This document shows, in pieces, positions 33,017 to 42,223 of a stretch of DNA of 47,069 nt. How positions within the stretch are numbered: the stretch's first letter is position 1; the number at the start of each line of letters is the position of its first letter. Location of the stretch: assembly GCA_964459305.1 (NCBI GenBank), contig CAYWNA010000087.1, forward strand, positions 1 to 47,069. The letters are read 5' to 3'. The notes under the pieces were generated by a model. That model had not been told where the DNA came from, did no database searches, and saw only the letters and a program-made list of their open reading frames with translations. Both the position numbers and the translations under genes were made by a program. The stretch is from CAYWNA01 sp964459305. GTDB taxonomy: Bacteria; Planctomycetota; Planctomycetia; Pirellulales; Pirellulaceae.

Positions 33017-35689
33017 ATGGACTCATCTCGTTCAGCAGACGCACAACGGGTGCTGTCGGTGTCCTGTCAAACCGCACTGCTGGTTTGCATGGGGCTTGCC
33101 ATACTTGTGACCGTGCCGGGTTGCGGCGGTTGCTTGCAGCGGGATCCTTTGGCCCGGAAGAAGAAACTGGAGGAAGAGGAGAAGAAAAAGAAGAAGAAGC
33201 CGAAACCGGATTTCGAAGTGGGGCGCCAGCGAGTCCAGCCGCGTGATCCCACGGTGAATCAGAATCTGGTCAAGGCCGGTCATTGGATGACGGCCACTCA
33301 GTCGATGAAAGCCAACAACTTCGATTTCAAGGGCGAACTGGATTCGGCGTCGACCAAACGTGGTGGCGAACCGTTCGATGTCCAAAACACGGCGTTTCGT
33401 ATGAGGATGTCGCGGCCGGCGTCTTTGCCCAAAGGACAAGCCAAACATTTCGAGACACTTTACTTCGTTCCAAGCCTCCCCAGCCAGGAACAGGGTTACG
33501 AGGAAAGCCGAATCGTTTGGCTGCAGAACAAACTGCGTGCACGTCGAGGTGGCAGAGAGATTCTCAGCTCTCCGCAGCCCACGACGACGATGCCCCATTA
33601 CCAGTACTTCTTCGTAGTCTTGTCCGACGATCCCGATCGTTATGGTTATCTCAAACGGCTGCACACGGTGATGCCGCCGGTGGACGACGATGAAGACGAC
33701 ATGCTGGACACCGTGATCCACTACCGCGTCCTTTTGCCGAAGATCGAGAATCGCGTACCTTTGCCGACCCAGCCGCTAACATGGACGTCGATCGCTTATC
33801 TCCTTTGGGACGGCATGAATCCCAGGTTGATGACCCCGCCTCAGCAACAGGCCATGCTCGATTGGATCCATTGGGGCGGCCAAATCGTCATCAGCGGTCC
33901 TAGTTCGCTGGATACGCTGCGGGGCAGTTTTCTGGACAAGTACTTGCCCGCTTACGGTGGCGACGCCATCAGCCTGGCCCCGTCGGCTTTCAGCGCGATG
34001 GACGAGGGCTGGTCTCTGATGGACAACCACAAGAAGGAAATGGCTTCGATTCCGCTCGAACCGGACAAGCCGCCGGTGGGCATCGAATTGAAAAAGGTCG
34101 CCGATGCAGAGTACGTGCAGTCGACGGGAGACTTGGTTGTCGAGCGTCGAGTGGGCCGCGGGCGGATCGTGGTGACTGGGTTCTCGCTGTCAGATAGACA
34201 AATCGTGAACTGGGGCAGCTACGACAGTTTCTTCAACGCGTGCCTGCTGCGCCGGCCCCGGCGAACCTTTAGGCTGTCCGGCCAGACGCAATTGGCCGAG
34301 GCCGATTGGACGGATCACCCGGGCGAAACGAATCAACTGGATGCCCGTTTTGTGACGGGGTTGCGGTATTTTGCTCGCGACGTGCCTTCGGCCGACCTGA
34401 GACGCGAGATGGCCGTCGCGGATTCCGGCCAGGACGAGGTGGCCGGATGGAACGATCGAAGCGGCGCCGCGGATGCCGCCAGGCAGTCGCTGAAGGACGC
34501 CGCCGGGATTTCCGTTCCGCAAGCGGGGTTTGTATTTCGCGTATTGGCCGTGTACCTGCTGGTCCTGGCGCCGGTCAACTGGGCCGTCTTCCGTGCGATC
34601 GGTCGCGTTGAATGGGCGTGGGTGGCGGCGCCGGTCATCGCGATCATCGGTGCGATCGCCGTTGTCCGACTTGCGCAGCTCGACATCGGCTTTGCTCGAA
34701 GCCGAACTGAGATCGCGACACTGGAGATGCACAGTGGCTACGGGCGAGGACATTTGACGCGGTACACCGCCTTGTACACTTCGCTGTCGACACCCTACGA
34801 TTTGTTCTTCGACAACGATTCGGCGCAGGCCTTGCCGTTTCCGCACACCGTGCCTTACCGGCGAGGAATTCATGAATCGATCAACACGGTGCATTTCCGA
34901 CGCGACAAGCAAATCAGTTTGAGCGGTCTTCAGGTAACATCCAACTCGACCGGCCTGGTGCATTCCGAACAGATGCAGAATCTAGGCGGCTCGATTGACC
35001 TGCTGGGCGACGCAGCTAAAGGATGGATGGTGCGGAACAGCACTCAGTTGAAGTTGAACGATGTGGGCGTGATGGGCAGAAACGAGGAGGGGCAGATTCA
35101 ACTTGCATGGATTGGCTCGTTGGAACCGGCGGGATCCGTGCCGCTGGAATTCAGCTCAATTTCCGGAGATGACCCATACTTCGACCAGTGGCGAGACTTG
35201 ATGCTGTGTTACGGCTACGAGAGGCAACAGCGAGATATCTTTCAACAGTGTGATCGAGACCTGGATAAGAAGCTCACAGCGACCGAAGTGGAAGATGTTC
35301 CGTCGCTTTCCGATGATTTTCTGGTCGTTGACAAGGACAATGACGAATTCTTGAGCGAACCGGAAGTCCACGAGTGGTGTAGGAAGTCGCGGCAGGGAGA
35401 GTTGAGCCTGGGGCGTCTGTTCGAGTTGGCGTGTCAGCCTGGGGGCTTGGGTAAGGGCGAGATGCGCTTAGTAGGCTGGTCGGACCAGGATTTGCCCGGG
35501 ATAACGATTCACCCCAAGGCATCGCAGAAAGTTTTGCGTACAATGGTGTTGGTACATTTGAAGCAAGGGAAGTACCCCGAAGTGCGTCCCGACACAAACC
35601 TGATCGCGGATTTCGGGCAACTGTCAAACGACATGCGAATGCTGGAATTCGACCAAGAGGCAGAAGAGGGAAACGGGATTATCCCATAA
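33017..35689 (+). CDS. membrane protein with amidotransferase-like region and C-terminal EF-hand pair
   Basis: An 890-residue protein read from ATG 33017 (AGAAGGA upstream). Residues about 20-36 are a hydrophobic signal ending VPGC, a possible lipobox, followed by a dense Lys/Glu run. The middle (about 250-400) resembles a class I glutamine-amidotransferase-like fold without a nucleophile (YLLWDGMNPRLMTP...GGQIVISGPSS). Two transmembrane helices lie near 510-560. Near the end are two canonical EF-hand loops, DRDLDKKLTATE (746-757) and DKDNDEFLSEPE (772-783), so calcium binding is likely. I do not recognise a named family. Similar membrane/amidotransferase proteins accompany ABC and vWA genes in planctomycetes, as here. 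Confidence 0.78.
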   Translation: MDSSRSADAQRVLSVSCQTALLVCMGLAILVTVPGCGGCLQRDPLARKKKLEEEEKKKKKKPKPDFEVGRQRVQPRDPTVNQNLVKAGHWMTATQSMKANNFDFKGELDSASTKRGGEPFDVQNTAFRMRMSRPASLPKGQAKHFETLYFVPSLPSQEQGYEESRIVWLQNKLRARRGGREILSSPQPTTTMPHYQYFFVVLSDDPDRYGYLKRLHTVMPPVDDDEDDMLDTVIHYRVLLPKIENRVPLPTQPLTWTSIAYLLWDGMNPRLMTPPQQQAMLDWIHWGGQIVISGPSSLDTLRGSFLDKYLPAYGGDAISLAPSAFSAMDEGWSLMDNHKKEMASIPLEPDKPPVGIELKKVADAEYVQSTGDLVVERRVGRGRIVVTGFSLSDRQIVNWGSYDSFFNACLLRRPRRTFRLSGQTQLAEADWTDHPGETNQLDARFVTGLRYFARDVPSADLRREMAVADSGQDEVAGWNDRSGAADAARQSLKDAAGISVPQAGFVFRVLAVYLLVLAPVNWAVFRAIGRVEWAWVAAPVIAIIGAIAVVRLAQLDIGFARSRTEIATLEMHSGYGRGHLTRYTALYTSLSTPYDLFFDNDSAQALPFPHTVPYRRGIHESINTVHFRRDKQISLSGLQVTSNSTGLVHSEQMQNLGGSIDLLGDAAKGWMVRNSTQLKLNDVGVMGRNEEGQIQLAWIGSLEPAGSVPLEFSSISGDDPYFDQWRDLMLCYGYERQQRDIFQQCDRDLDKKLTATEVEDVPSLSDDFLVVDKDNDEFLSEPEVHEWCRKSRQGELSLGRLFELACQPGGLGKGEMRLVGWSDQDLPGITIHPKASQKVLRTMVLVHLKQGKYPEVRPDTNLIADFGQLSNDMRMLEFDQEAEEGNGIIP

Positions 35690-35711
35690 TGCGGCGGGGC
35701 ATTGCCGAGTT

Positions 35712-35754
35712 GGACGGGTCTCCTGCCCCGTCCAGACGGCTCCGGAGAGCCGTC
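35712..35754. repeat. twin hairpin between two genes
   Basis: Two adjacent hairpins: GGACGGG (35712-35718) with CCCGTCC (35727-35733), then GACGGCTC (35735-35742) with GAGCCGTC (35747-35754). They lie 23 bases after the EF-hand gene's stop and 46 bases before the ABC ATPase start. There is no U-tract. They may attenuate readthrough or protect the upstream mRNA; a REP-type origin is as likely. Confidence 0.6.
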
Positions 35755-35800
35755 GTACAAAATGCGGGAACACGTTTCAGAGCATTTGTAGAAGAAAACG

Positions 35801-36727
35801 ATGATCGAACTGATCGATTTCGGCAAGGACTACGGTGATTTTACCGCGGTCGAACGGCTGAACTTGAAAATTGAAGCCGGCGAGATGTTCGGCTTCATTG
35901 GCCCGAACGGCGCAGGAAAGAGCACGACGATGCGATTCCTGGCGACGCTGCTCAAGGCGACGCGCGGTGAGGGCGTGGTGAACGGCCACAGCGTTACTCA
36001 GAATCCGATGGGCGTGCGTCAGAGCGTGGGCTATATGCCGGACAGTTTCGGTGTATACGACGGCATGAAGGTCTGGGAGTTTCTCGACTTTTTTGCGGTG
36101 GCCTATCGGATCGGCAGAACCAAACGCAAACAGGTCATTACGGACGTGCTGGAACTGCTGGATTTGGCCCACAAACGCGATGATTTCGTCAACGGCCTGT
36201 CTCGCGGCATGAAGCAACGATTGTGCCTGGCAAAGACACTGGTTCATGATCCGCCGGTACTGATCCTCGACGAGCCGGCCAGCGGCCTGGACCCGCGGGC
36301 CCGTGTGGAGGTCAAAGCTCTACTGAAAGAGCTGCGCCGCATGGGCAAGACAATCCTGATCTCCAGCCACATTCTGACCGAGCTGGCAGACTGCTGTACG
36401 TCGATCGGCATTATTGAACGCGGCCAGCTTCTAATGAGCGGGCCGATTGACGAAGTCCACAAACGGATCCGCAACGACCGTGTGGTTGAAGTGATATTCA
36501 CCGAGAACATGGGCACCGGCTTGTCGATCATCCGCAGTTCTCCGCATCTGCGCGACATCCAGGTGGACGATCACTGTGCGACGCTCGAATTGCGGGCCGA
36601 CGATCAGGGAGTTGCCCAGCTACTCGACCAACTGATCGCAAAGGGCGTGGGCATTCGCAGTTTCGCGGAAAAGGAACCGACGCTGGAAGACGTGTTCATG
36701 TTGGTGACGAAAGGGTTGGTGACGTAG
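35801..36727 (+). CDS. ABC transporter ATP-binding protein
   Basis: A 308-residue ABC ATPase with Walker A GPNGAGKS (34-41), signature LSRGMKQ (133-139), Walker B VLILDEP (153-159) and H-loop ISSHILTE. The C-terminal extension of about 85 residues is typical of drug/gliding-type exporters whose ATPase and permease are separate genes. The stop codon is directly followed by the ATG of a small membrane protein that may be part of the complex. A standard ABC-2 permease is not in the window, though the EF-hand membrane protein upstream and the vWA protein downstream may belong to the same envelope system. Confidence 0.93.
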   Translation: MIELIDFGKDYGDFTAVERLNLKIEAGEMFGFIGPNGAGKSTTMRFLATLLKATRGEGVVNGHSVTQNPMGVRQSVGYMPDSFGVYDGMKVWEFLDFFAVAYRIGRTKRKQVITDVLELLDLAHKRDDFVNGLSRGMKQRLCLAKTLVHDPPVLILDEPASGLDPRARVEVKALLKELRRMGKTILISSHILTELADCCTSIGIIERGQLLMSGPIDEVHKRIRNDRVVEVIFTENMGTGLSIIRSSPHLRDIQVDDHCATLELRADDQGVAQLLDQLIAKGVGIRSFAEKEPTLEDVFMLVTKGLVT

Positions 36728-37384
36728 ATGTACGTGGATCCCTTGCACCTCACCATCGCTCTGGGGCCGCTCGCGGTTTACCTGCTGTTGCTCGGCTCGC
36801 TGAATCTGTCCCGGCGCCCGTTTCTGACCACGGGGGCCCGCGATACATCTGCTTTGGGACTAGCGATTAGCGGTTTTGTGGTTGCCGGGCCTATGGAGTT
36901 GTTTCTGCCGGAATCGGCGGCTGTACATTTCGGCGGGTACATTTGGGTCTTGCTGCTGGGGTTCTACGTGTTGTGTCTGACGCTGTTGGTGCTGCTGTTG
37001 CGCCCGCGAATTATCATCTACAACGTCACGGCCGACCAATTACGACCGACCCTGGCCGACGTTGTGTCCGAGCTTGATCCGGACGCGCGTTGGGCGGGAG
37101 AGAGCCTTATACTTCCCGGGCTCCGCGTTCAGTTGCACGTCGAGCCCTTCCTCGCGGTGCGCAACGTGCAACTGGTTTCTTCCGGCCCGCGACAGAGCTA
37201 TGCCGGCTGGCGCCGACTTGAAAACTCGCTGGCGCAGGCACTGCGAGAAACGAAAAGCACGCTGAATCCGTACGGGTTTAGCCTCATCATGTTCGGCCTG
37301 TTGATGGTCGGTCTGATTACTTACTGTGTGGTGAATGACAGTCAGGCGGTAGCGCATGCATTGCGCGAGATGCTGCGGCATTAG
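36728..37384 (+). CDS. small membrane protein coupled to the ABC ATPase
   Basis: A 218-residue protein starting at ATG 36728, directly after the ABC ATPase stop codon, so translation is probably coupled. It has three N-terminal transmembrane helices (about 8-27, 42-58 and 68-92), a soluble domain of about 100 residues, and one helix near the C-terminus (FSLIMFGLLMVGLITYCVV). No ABC-2 permease motif is apparent, and it is too small to be a complete permease. I do not recognise the family. It is conserved in context with the ATPase by position only. Confidence 0.75.
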   Translation: MYVDPLHLTIALGPLAVYLLLLGSLNLSRRPFLTTGARDTSALGLAISGFVVAGPMELFLPESAAVHFGGYIWVLLLGFYVLCLTLLVLLLRPRIIIYNVTADQLRPTLADVVSELDPDARWAGESLILPGLRVQLHVEPFLAVRNVQLVSSGPRQSYAGWRRLENSLAQALRETKSTLNPYGFSLIMFGLLMVGLITYCVVNDSQAVAHALREMLRH

Positions 37385-37456
37385 CATGGCTGCTCGGCAG
37401 CCGCCGGATACTCCAGTGACGATTGTTGGATCAACCTCTCCATCCTGTGCGCAACC

Positions 37457-38062
37457 ATGCCCACCGTTTTGATCACCGCTTTCGAACCCTATGACTGCTG
37501 GACGGAGAACAGCAGTTGGCTGACGCTGATCGAGTTGACAAAGGATCTGCCGAACTCGCCGACAATTACCACGCGGCTGTACCCGGTTGATTTCGCCGCG
37601 ACGTGCGAGCGACTTGCTGAGGATTTGGACGACAACTACGACTACGCTTTGCACCTAGGGCAAGCACCGGGAAACGCATGTATTCAGCTGGAGTCCGTGG
37701 CGATTAACATCGGCGGGAATTCCAGGCAGCTACCCGACGAGTACGAGCCGCTCGTGCCGGACGGACCTGTGGCTTACCGCAGCCCGCTGCCGTTGGCCGA
37801 TTGGGCGGCCAAACTCCGCGAAGCTGGGATACCAAGCCAAGTTTCTTACCATGCGGGCACGTACCTGTGCAACGCCACGCTTTATCTGTCTCAACACGTC
37901 GTGGAGCAGAAAAATCTGAAGACACGGTCGACGTTCATCCATTTGCCCCTTGCGATATCCCAGACGCTTCAAAGCAAACAGGATCTGGCCGCAATGCCGT
38001 TAGCGACGCTGGTAGCTGCCGCGAAGCTGGTTCTGGACGAGATCGCGTCGGACCCGAACTGA
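37457..38062 (+). CDS. pcp: pyroglutamyl-peptidase I (peptidase C15)
   Basis: A 201-residue cytoplasmic cysteine peptidase that removes N-terminal pyroglutamate from peptides. The catalytic triad can be placed: E79 in ACIQLESVAIN, C138 in HAGTYLCNATLYL, and H162 in TFIHLPLA. Each lies in the expected family motif. The family's usual GQAGG is GQAPG here, and the length is slightly short. It lies 72 bases after the membrane protein on the same strand, with no clear functional tie to its neighbours. Confidence 0.9.
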   Translation: MPTVLITAFEPYDCWTENSSWLTLIELTKDLPNSPTITTRLYPVDFAATCERLAEDLDDNYDYALHLGQAPGNACIQLESVAINIGGNSRQLPDEYEPLVPDGPVAYRSPLPLADWAAKLREAGIPSQVSYHAGTYLCNATLYLSQHVVEQKNLKTRSTFIHLPLAISQTLQSKQDLAAMPLATLVAAAKLVLDEIASDPN

Positions 38063-38210
38063 GGGAACGTTGTTCCGACTGAGACGATTGCGCCGATCGT
38101 AAGCCGCGGTATCCAGAGATCGGCTCAAGTCCACGTACGTGGAAAGACCGAAAAGAATCGAGTACGCTCCGCAAGTCCGTATTCCCCCCGAACAACGCAG
38201 GTCACCGCCG

Positions 38211-39368
38211 ATGTCAAGCTTGATCGTGAAGGCCGTTCAAACGCGTAAAGAGCAGTCGCAGTTTTTCAAGCTGCCATGGCAGCTCTATCGTGACGATCCG
38301 AATTGGATTCCGCCGCTTCGCGGGAATCAGCTCGAACTGTTGAACTACAAGCCGCATCCCTTCTACCAGGACGGCGAGATTCAAACGTTCCTGGCTTTGC
38401 GCGACGGTGCGCCCTGCGGTCGCGTGGCCGCCATCATCAACGGCAGCCATAATCGCCAATACGACGAACGGCGCGGCTTTTTCGGCTTCTTCGAATCCGT
38501 CGACGACCAGGAAGTGGCCACCGGCCTTTTCGACGCTGTGCGCGAATGGTTCGCCCAGCGCGACATCACGATGATCCGAGGGCCGATGAACCCATCGATG
38601 AATTACGAGTGCGGACTGCTGATCGATGGCTTTGACAGTCCGCCGACGTTCATGATGACCTACAATCCTCCGTACTACGCGAAGCTGATCGAAGAATGCG
38701 GTTTCGACAAGGTCCAGGATATGTATGCCTTCTGGGGACATATGGACATGATCGGAACGCTCGACAAGAAGCTGAAGTTCGTTGTGGACGAAGTGTTTCG
38801 GCGATTCGACGTCACGGTCCGCCCGCTGGACACCTCTCGATTTCGAGAAGACGTTCGCATGTTTTTGGACATTTACAATCGCGCGCTGGTCGGTACTTGG
38901 GGATTCGCTCCGATGTCGGAGGCCGAAGTCGATCACATGAGCGATTCCCTTAAGCATCTGATCGTCCCGGAAATGACGAGGGCCGCGGTGGTGGATGGAA
39001 AAACCATTGGAGCCGTATTCGGCTTGCTTGATTACAATCCCAGAATCAAGAAAATCGACGGCCGCCTGTTCCCCTTCGGGTTCATTCGCTTGCTCATGAA
39101 CAAAAAGAAGTTGAAACGCGTTCGATTGGTCAGCACAAACGTGGTCCCGGAGTATCAGAAGTGGGGCTTCGGTCTGGTACTGCTGGCACGTCTATATCCC
39201 GATGCCGTCAAGTGGGGCATTGAGGAAGGCGAGTTCTCTTGGGTCCTGGAGAGCAACCATTTGTCGTATGGTTCGCTGAAACGCGGCGGGGCCAAGATCA
39301 ACAAGACGTGGCGGATCTACGACTCGGAAGCCTCGGCCGACGACGGGCAAGAGGCGGCTCCGGAATAA
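38211..39368 (+). CDS. GNAT-fold protein (BcerS-like)
   Basis: A 385-residue protein read from ATG 38211. The frame is open back to a GTG at 38139, but the extra 24 residues look non-coding and the protein family start MSSLIVKAVQTRKEQ fits better. It resembles large double-domain GNAT-related proteins ('MIRGPMNPSMNYECGLLIDGF', later 'VVPEYQKWGFGLVLLARLY') in which the acetyl-CoA site is only partly kept. Substrate and activity are unknown. Ribosome-binding site is weak (GCAGG). It stands between pcp and the vWA protein on the same strand, separated from the latter by a palindromic repeat. Confidence 0.8.
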   Translation: MSSLIVKAVQTRKEQSQFFKLPWQLYRDDPNWIPPLRGNQLELLNYKPHPFYQDGEIQTFLALRDGAPCGRVAAIINGSHNRQYDERRGFFGFFESVDDQEVATGLFDAVREWFAQRDITMIRGPMNPSMNYECGLLIDGFDSPPTFMMTYNPPYYAKLIEECGFDKVQDMYAFWGHMDMIGTLDKKLKFVVDEVFRRFDVTVRPLDTSRFREDVRMFLDIYNRALVGTWGFAPMSEAEVDHMSDSLKHLIVPEMTRAAVVDGKTIGAVFGLLDYNPRIKKIDGRLFPFGFIRLLMNKKKLKRVRLVSTNVVPEYQKWGFGLVLLARLYPDAVKWGIEEGEFSWVLESNHLSYGSLKRGGAKINKTWRIYDSEASADDGQEAAPE

Positions 39369-39398
39369 CACCTACATTTGCGGTCACAACCAATTCGC

Positions 39399-39480
39399 GT
39401 TTGACCCGACGCCAGAGGCGATAACGGGTAGTGGGATGGATCGTCCACATGTAGCCGACGCCTCCGGCTTCGGGTTAAAC
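39399..39480. repeat. 22-bp palindrome, REP-like (family B ends)
   Basis: Arms 39399-39420 (GTTTGACCCGACGCCAGAGG...) and 39459-39480 (ending CGGGTTAAAC) are complementary over 22 bp with three mismatches, around 38 bases. The GTTT(A/G)ACC ends match the 23650-23729 element. It occupies most of the gap between the GNAT and vWA genes, which run in the same direction. Confidence 0.78.
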
Positions 39481-39520
39481 GAGGGTTCTATTTCGACGCC
39501 AGCCCTGAACGACAGATGCC

Positions 39521-41788
39521 GTGTCGCACTGGTATTTCCAACCCGTCCTCAATAGCTACGCAGTCGTGGCCGCGATCGCCACGGTGCTCTGTCTGGCGTT
39601 ACTGATTCGTCCCAGCTTCCGCGCCCTCAATGGACTTCGACGCGGCATGTTGGTCGCGATTCGGCTGATGGTCATCACTTTGGTCGTCATCGCCATGCTG
39701 CGTCCCACTCGCATTAGCACGACGACCACACCGCAAACCGCCGTTTTGATCGTACTATTCGACCAGAGTCGCAGCATGCAACTGCCAGATTCCTCCGGCC
39801 AGCAATCACGCTGGGACGTCGAGCGGGAGGCGTTGGAGCGGGTCCAACCGATTCTGGGCGAGTTGGCAAACAAGTTGGAGGTGAAGGTCTATGGGTACGA
39901 TTCCGAGCTTCACCCGGTCGAACTTGTCCGTGAAGGGATGAGCCTGCCCGACGCGGCAGATGGCGAGCAGACTGATATCGGGTCCAGTCTGCATGACGCG
40001 CTCGCGCGAGAACTGGGCAAGCGATTAGCCGCCGTTGTGCTGCTGGGCGACGGCGTGCAGACGGCCTTCGATCCTGCGGTCGAGATACAGGAAGCCGGTC
40101 GCGAAATAGCGAGGCTGGGGTACCCGCTGCATGCCGTCGCCTTTGGGCCGGCAGGCGATGTCGTCCAGGCACGGGACGTGGCGGTGGAGAATCTCCAGGA
40201 CCAGTACACGATTTTTGTCAAGAACGAATTGCCGCTGCGGGCGGCGCTGCGTGTTTACGGCTACGTGAACCAGCCGATTCCGGTAGAGTTGTTGATCGAA
40301 AAGCCTTCGGGGGAAACGGACACGGTCGGTCCGGCGACCTTCACGGCGCGCGAAGACGGGCAGCAGGTGGCTATCGAGATGAGGTACGTCCCAAAGCAGG
40401 CGGGCCGATACAAGCTGACGCTTCGGACCGTCGAACAGCCAGGGGAACTGGTCACCAAGAACAACCAATTGAGCGCCTATCTGCGGGTGCTCGAAGGCGG
40501 GCTGAAGATCCTGTATCTGGAAGGCGAGTTGCGTTGGGAACAGGAGTTCCTCCGACGTTCATTGGATGCATCGCCGGACATCGAGGTCGACTTTCGCTGG
40601 ATCGACTGGCGGCAACGCGGGCCTCGGCCGGTCGACATGGCCCAGACGTTGAGTGACCCAGGATACGACGCGTTTATCCTCGGCGATCTGAATTCGGTCC
40701 TGCTGGGCGAAGTGAATCTGAGACTTTTGGCGGAGGCCGTGGACCGAGGCAAAGGGCTGGCCCTGCTGGGCGGCAATCACAGCTTTGGCCCCGGCGGCTA
40801 TCTCAACACGCCGTTGGCCGACGTGATGCCCATCGTGATGGACCGTTTCGAGAAGCAGGATTTCGATGCCCCGATCCGCGAAGACCTGCACCTGAAAGGC
40901 CCCCTGCGCATGCTGCCGACTCGTCCGCATTCGGTCACCGCTTTGGCGTCCGACAAGGACAACGACGCGGCATGGAAACGTCTGCCGTGGCTGACGGGCG
41001 CGAACAAATTCGTTGATGTCAAGAATGCTGCAGGCGTCCGCGTATTGGCCGAAACCGAAAAAGGCCAGCCGATCGTGGTGGCCGGCGAGTACGGTCGCGG
41101 CCGCGTGCTCACGATGGCAGGCGATTCGACTTGGCGGTGGTGGATGCAGGGCCATCAGTCGGCGCACAAACGATTTTGGCGGCAGGTGGTGCTGTGGCTG
41201 GTTCGTCGCGACACCCTGGAACAGGACGACGTGTGGATCAAAATGAACCAGCGTCGATTCAATCCGGGGGCCCGCGTGACTTTCACTGCCGGCGCCAACA
41301 CCGCCGCAGGCGATGTGATTGCCGATGCCACGGTGCGAGCCGAATTGATCATGCCGGACGAAGCCAAGCGGGAACTCCGCCCCGCGAGCGAGGGCGACCA
41401 TTGGATTGGATCGATCGAGTCGGTCAACGAGCCAGGGGATTATGCCATCGAGATCACTGCCGAGCGAGAAGGTAAGCTGATCGGACGGGCCCGAGGCGAG
41501 TTTCTCGTGTTCGACCGCGACATCGAACTCAGCAACCCGGCGGCCGACCACGACCAGCTGGCTCGACTCGCCAACCTCACCAAAGAGTTCGGCGGCCGAC
41601 TGGTGGCACCGGAGCAGTTGCCGGCGTTGCTCGAAGAGTTGCGAGACCGGCCACCGGAGATGGAGATCGAAGTACAGACCAAATGGCAATTGGCCGACAC
41701 CAACCGCGACGCATGGCTGTTCTTCCTGTGCTTCGTCGCTTCGTTGACTGCCGAGTGGACGCTGAGAAAGCGATGGGGGCTGGTCTGA
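39521..41788 (+). CDS. membrane vWA protein with amidotransferase-like domain
   Basis: A 755-residue membrane protein starting at GTG 39521. Two N-terminal helices (about 12-30 and 43-60) are followed by a von Willebrand A domain with an intact metal-ion-dependent adhesion site: D81, S83 and S85 in FDQSRSM, T151, and D177 in LLGDGVQ. An immunoglobulin-like stretch follows (about 210-330). A class I amidotransferase-like fold spans about 335-560 (LKILYLEGELRWEQEFL, YDAFILGDL, GLALLGGNHSFGPGG). A last helix ends the protein (AWLFFLCFVASLTAEWTL). Such proteins are typical of planctomycete Bat/MoxR-type envelope modules; ligand unknown. Confidence 0.88.
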   Translation: MSHWYFQPVLNSYAVVAAIATVLCLALLIRPSFRALNGLRRGMLVAIRLMVITLVVIAMLRPTRISTTTTPQTAVLIVLFDQSRSMQLPDSSGQQSRWDVEREALERVQPILGELANKLEVKVYGYDSELHPVELVREGMSLPDAADGEQTDIGSSLHDALARELGKRLAAVVLLGDGVQTAFDPAVEIQEAGREIARLGYPLHAVAFGPAGDVVQARDVAVENLQDQYTIFVKNELPLRAALRVYGYVNQPIPVELLIEKPSGETDTVGPATFTAREDGQQVAIEMRYVPKQAGRYKLTLRTVEQPGELVTKNNQLSAYLRVLEGGLKILYLEGELRWEQEFLRRSLDASPDIEVDFRWIDWRQRGPRPVDMAQTLSDPGYDAFILGDLNSVLLGEVNLRLLAEAVDRGKGLALLGGNHSFGPGGYLNTPLADVMPIVMDRFEKQDFDAPIREDLHLKGPLRMLPTRPHSVTALASDKDNDAAWKRLPWLTGANKFVDVKNAAGVRVLAETEKGQPIVVAGEYGRGRVLTMAGDSTWRWWMQGHQSAHKRFWRQVVLWLVRRDTLEQDDVWIKMNQRRFNPGARVTFTAGANTAAGDVIADATVRAELIMPDEAKRELRPASEGDHWIGSIESVNEPGDYAIEITAEREGKLIGRARGEFLVFDRDIELSNPAADHDQLARLANLTKEFGGRLVAPEQLPALLEELRDRPPEMEIEVQTKWQLADTNRDAWLFFLCFVASLTAEWTLRKRWGLV

Positions 41789-41794
41789 GGCGGC

Positions 41795-42223
41795 TCACCC
41801 AATCTCGACCAACTGGACGTCAAAAGTCAAGTCTTCGCCGGCCAGGGGATGGTTGCCGTCCAAAGTCACGGTCTCCTCGGACGCGTCCGTTACCCTGACC
41901 CGAAACTCCCGGCCATCCGGATCCTGCATGCGCAACTGTTCGCCGACTTTGGGCTCGATGTCATCTGGAAATTCGTCCCGATTCACGACCAAAACCATTT
42001 CCTGTCGGTGTGGTCCATAGGCTTTTTCTGCAGCGATCTTTACCGTCTTCGATTCACCGGCATTCATCCCGACAACGGCGCTCTCAAACCCGGGGATCAG
42101 TTGATCGTCGCCCATCTTGAACTCCAGCGGTTCCCGGTCTGCCGAGGAGTCAAACACCGTGCCATCATCCAACTTGCCGGTGTAATGGACCTTGACGACG
42201 TCGCCATTTTGTGCCTGGGCCAT
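41795..42223 (-). CDS. SlyD-like FKBP-type peptidyl-prolyl isomerase
   Basis: A 142-residue cytoplasmic prolyl isomerase/chaperone. The FKBP start is plain (VVKVHYTGKLDDGTVFDSS), then LIPGFESAVVGMNAGESK. The inserted flap domain typical of SlyD follows (about 70-125) and the chain closes back on the FKBP strand (LTFDVQLVEI). It lacks the His/Cys-rich metal tail of E. coli SlyD. GGGAGAAG precedes ATG 42223. Its stop is only six bases from the convergent stop of the vWA gene. Confidence 0.93.
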   Translation of the reverse strand: MAQAQNGDVVKVHYTGKLDDGTVFDSSADREPLEFKMGDDQLIPGFESAVVGMNAGESKTVKIAAEKAYGPHRQEMVLVVNRDEFPDDIEPKVGEQLRMQDPDGREFRVRVTDASEETVTLDGNHPLAGEDLTFDVQLVEIG

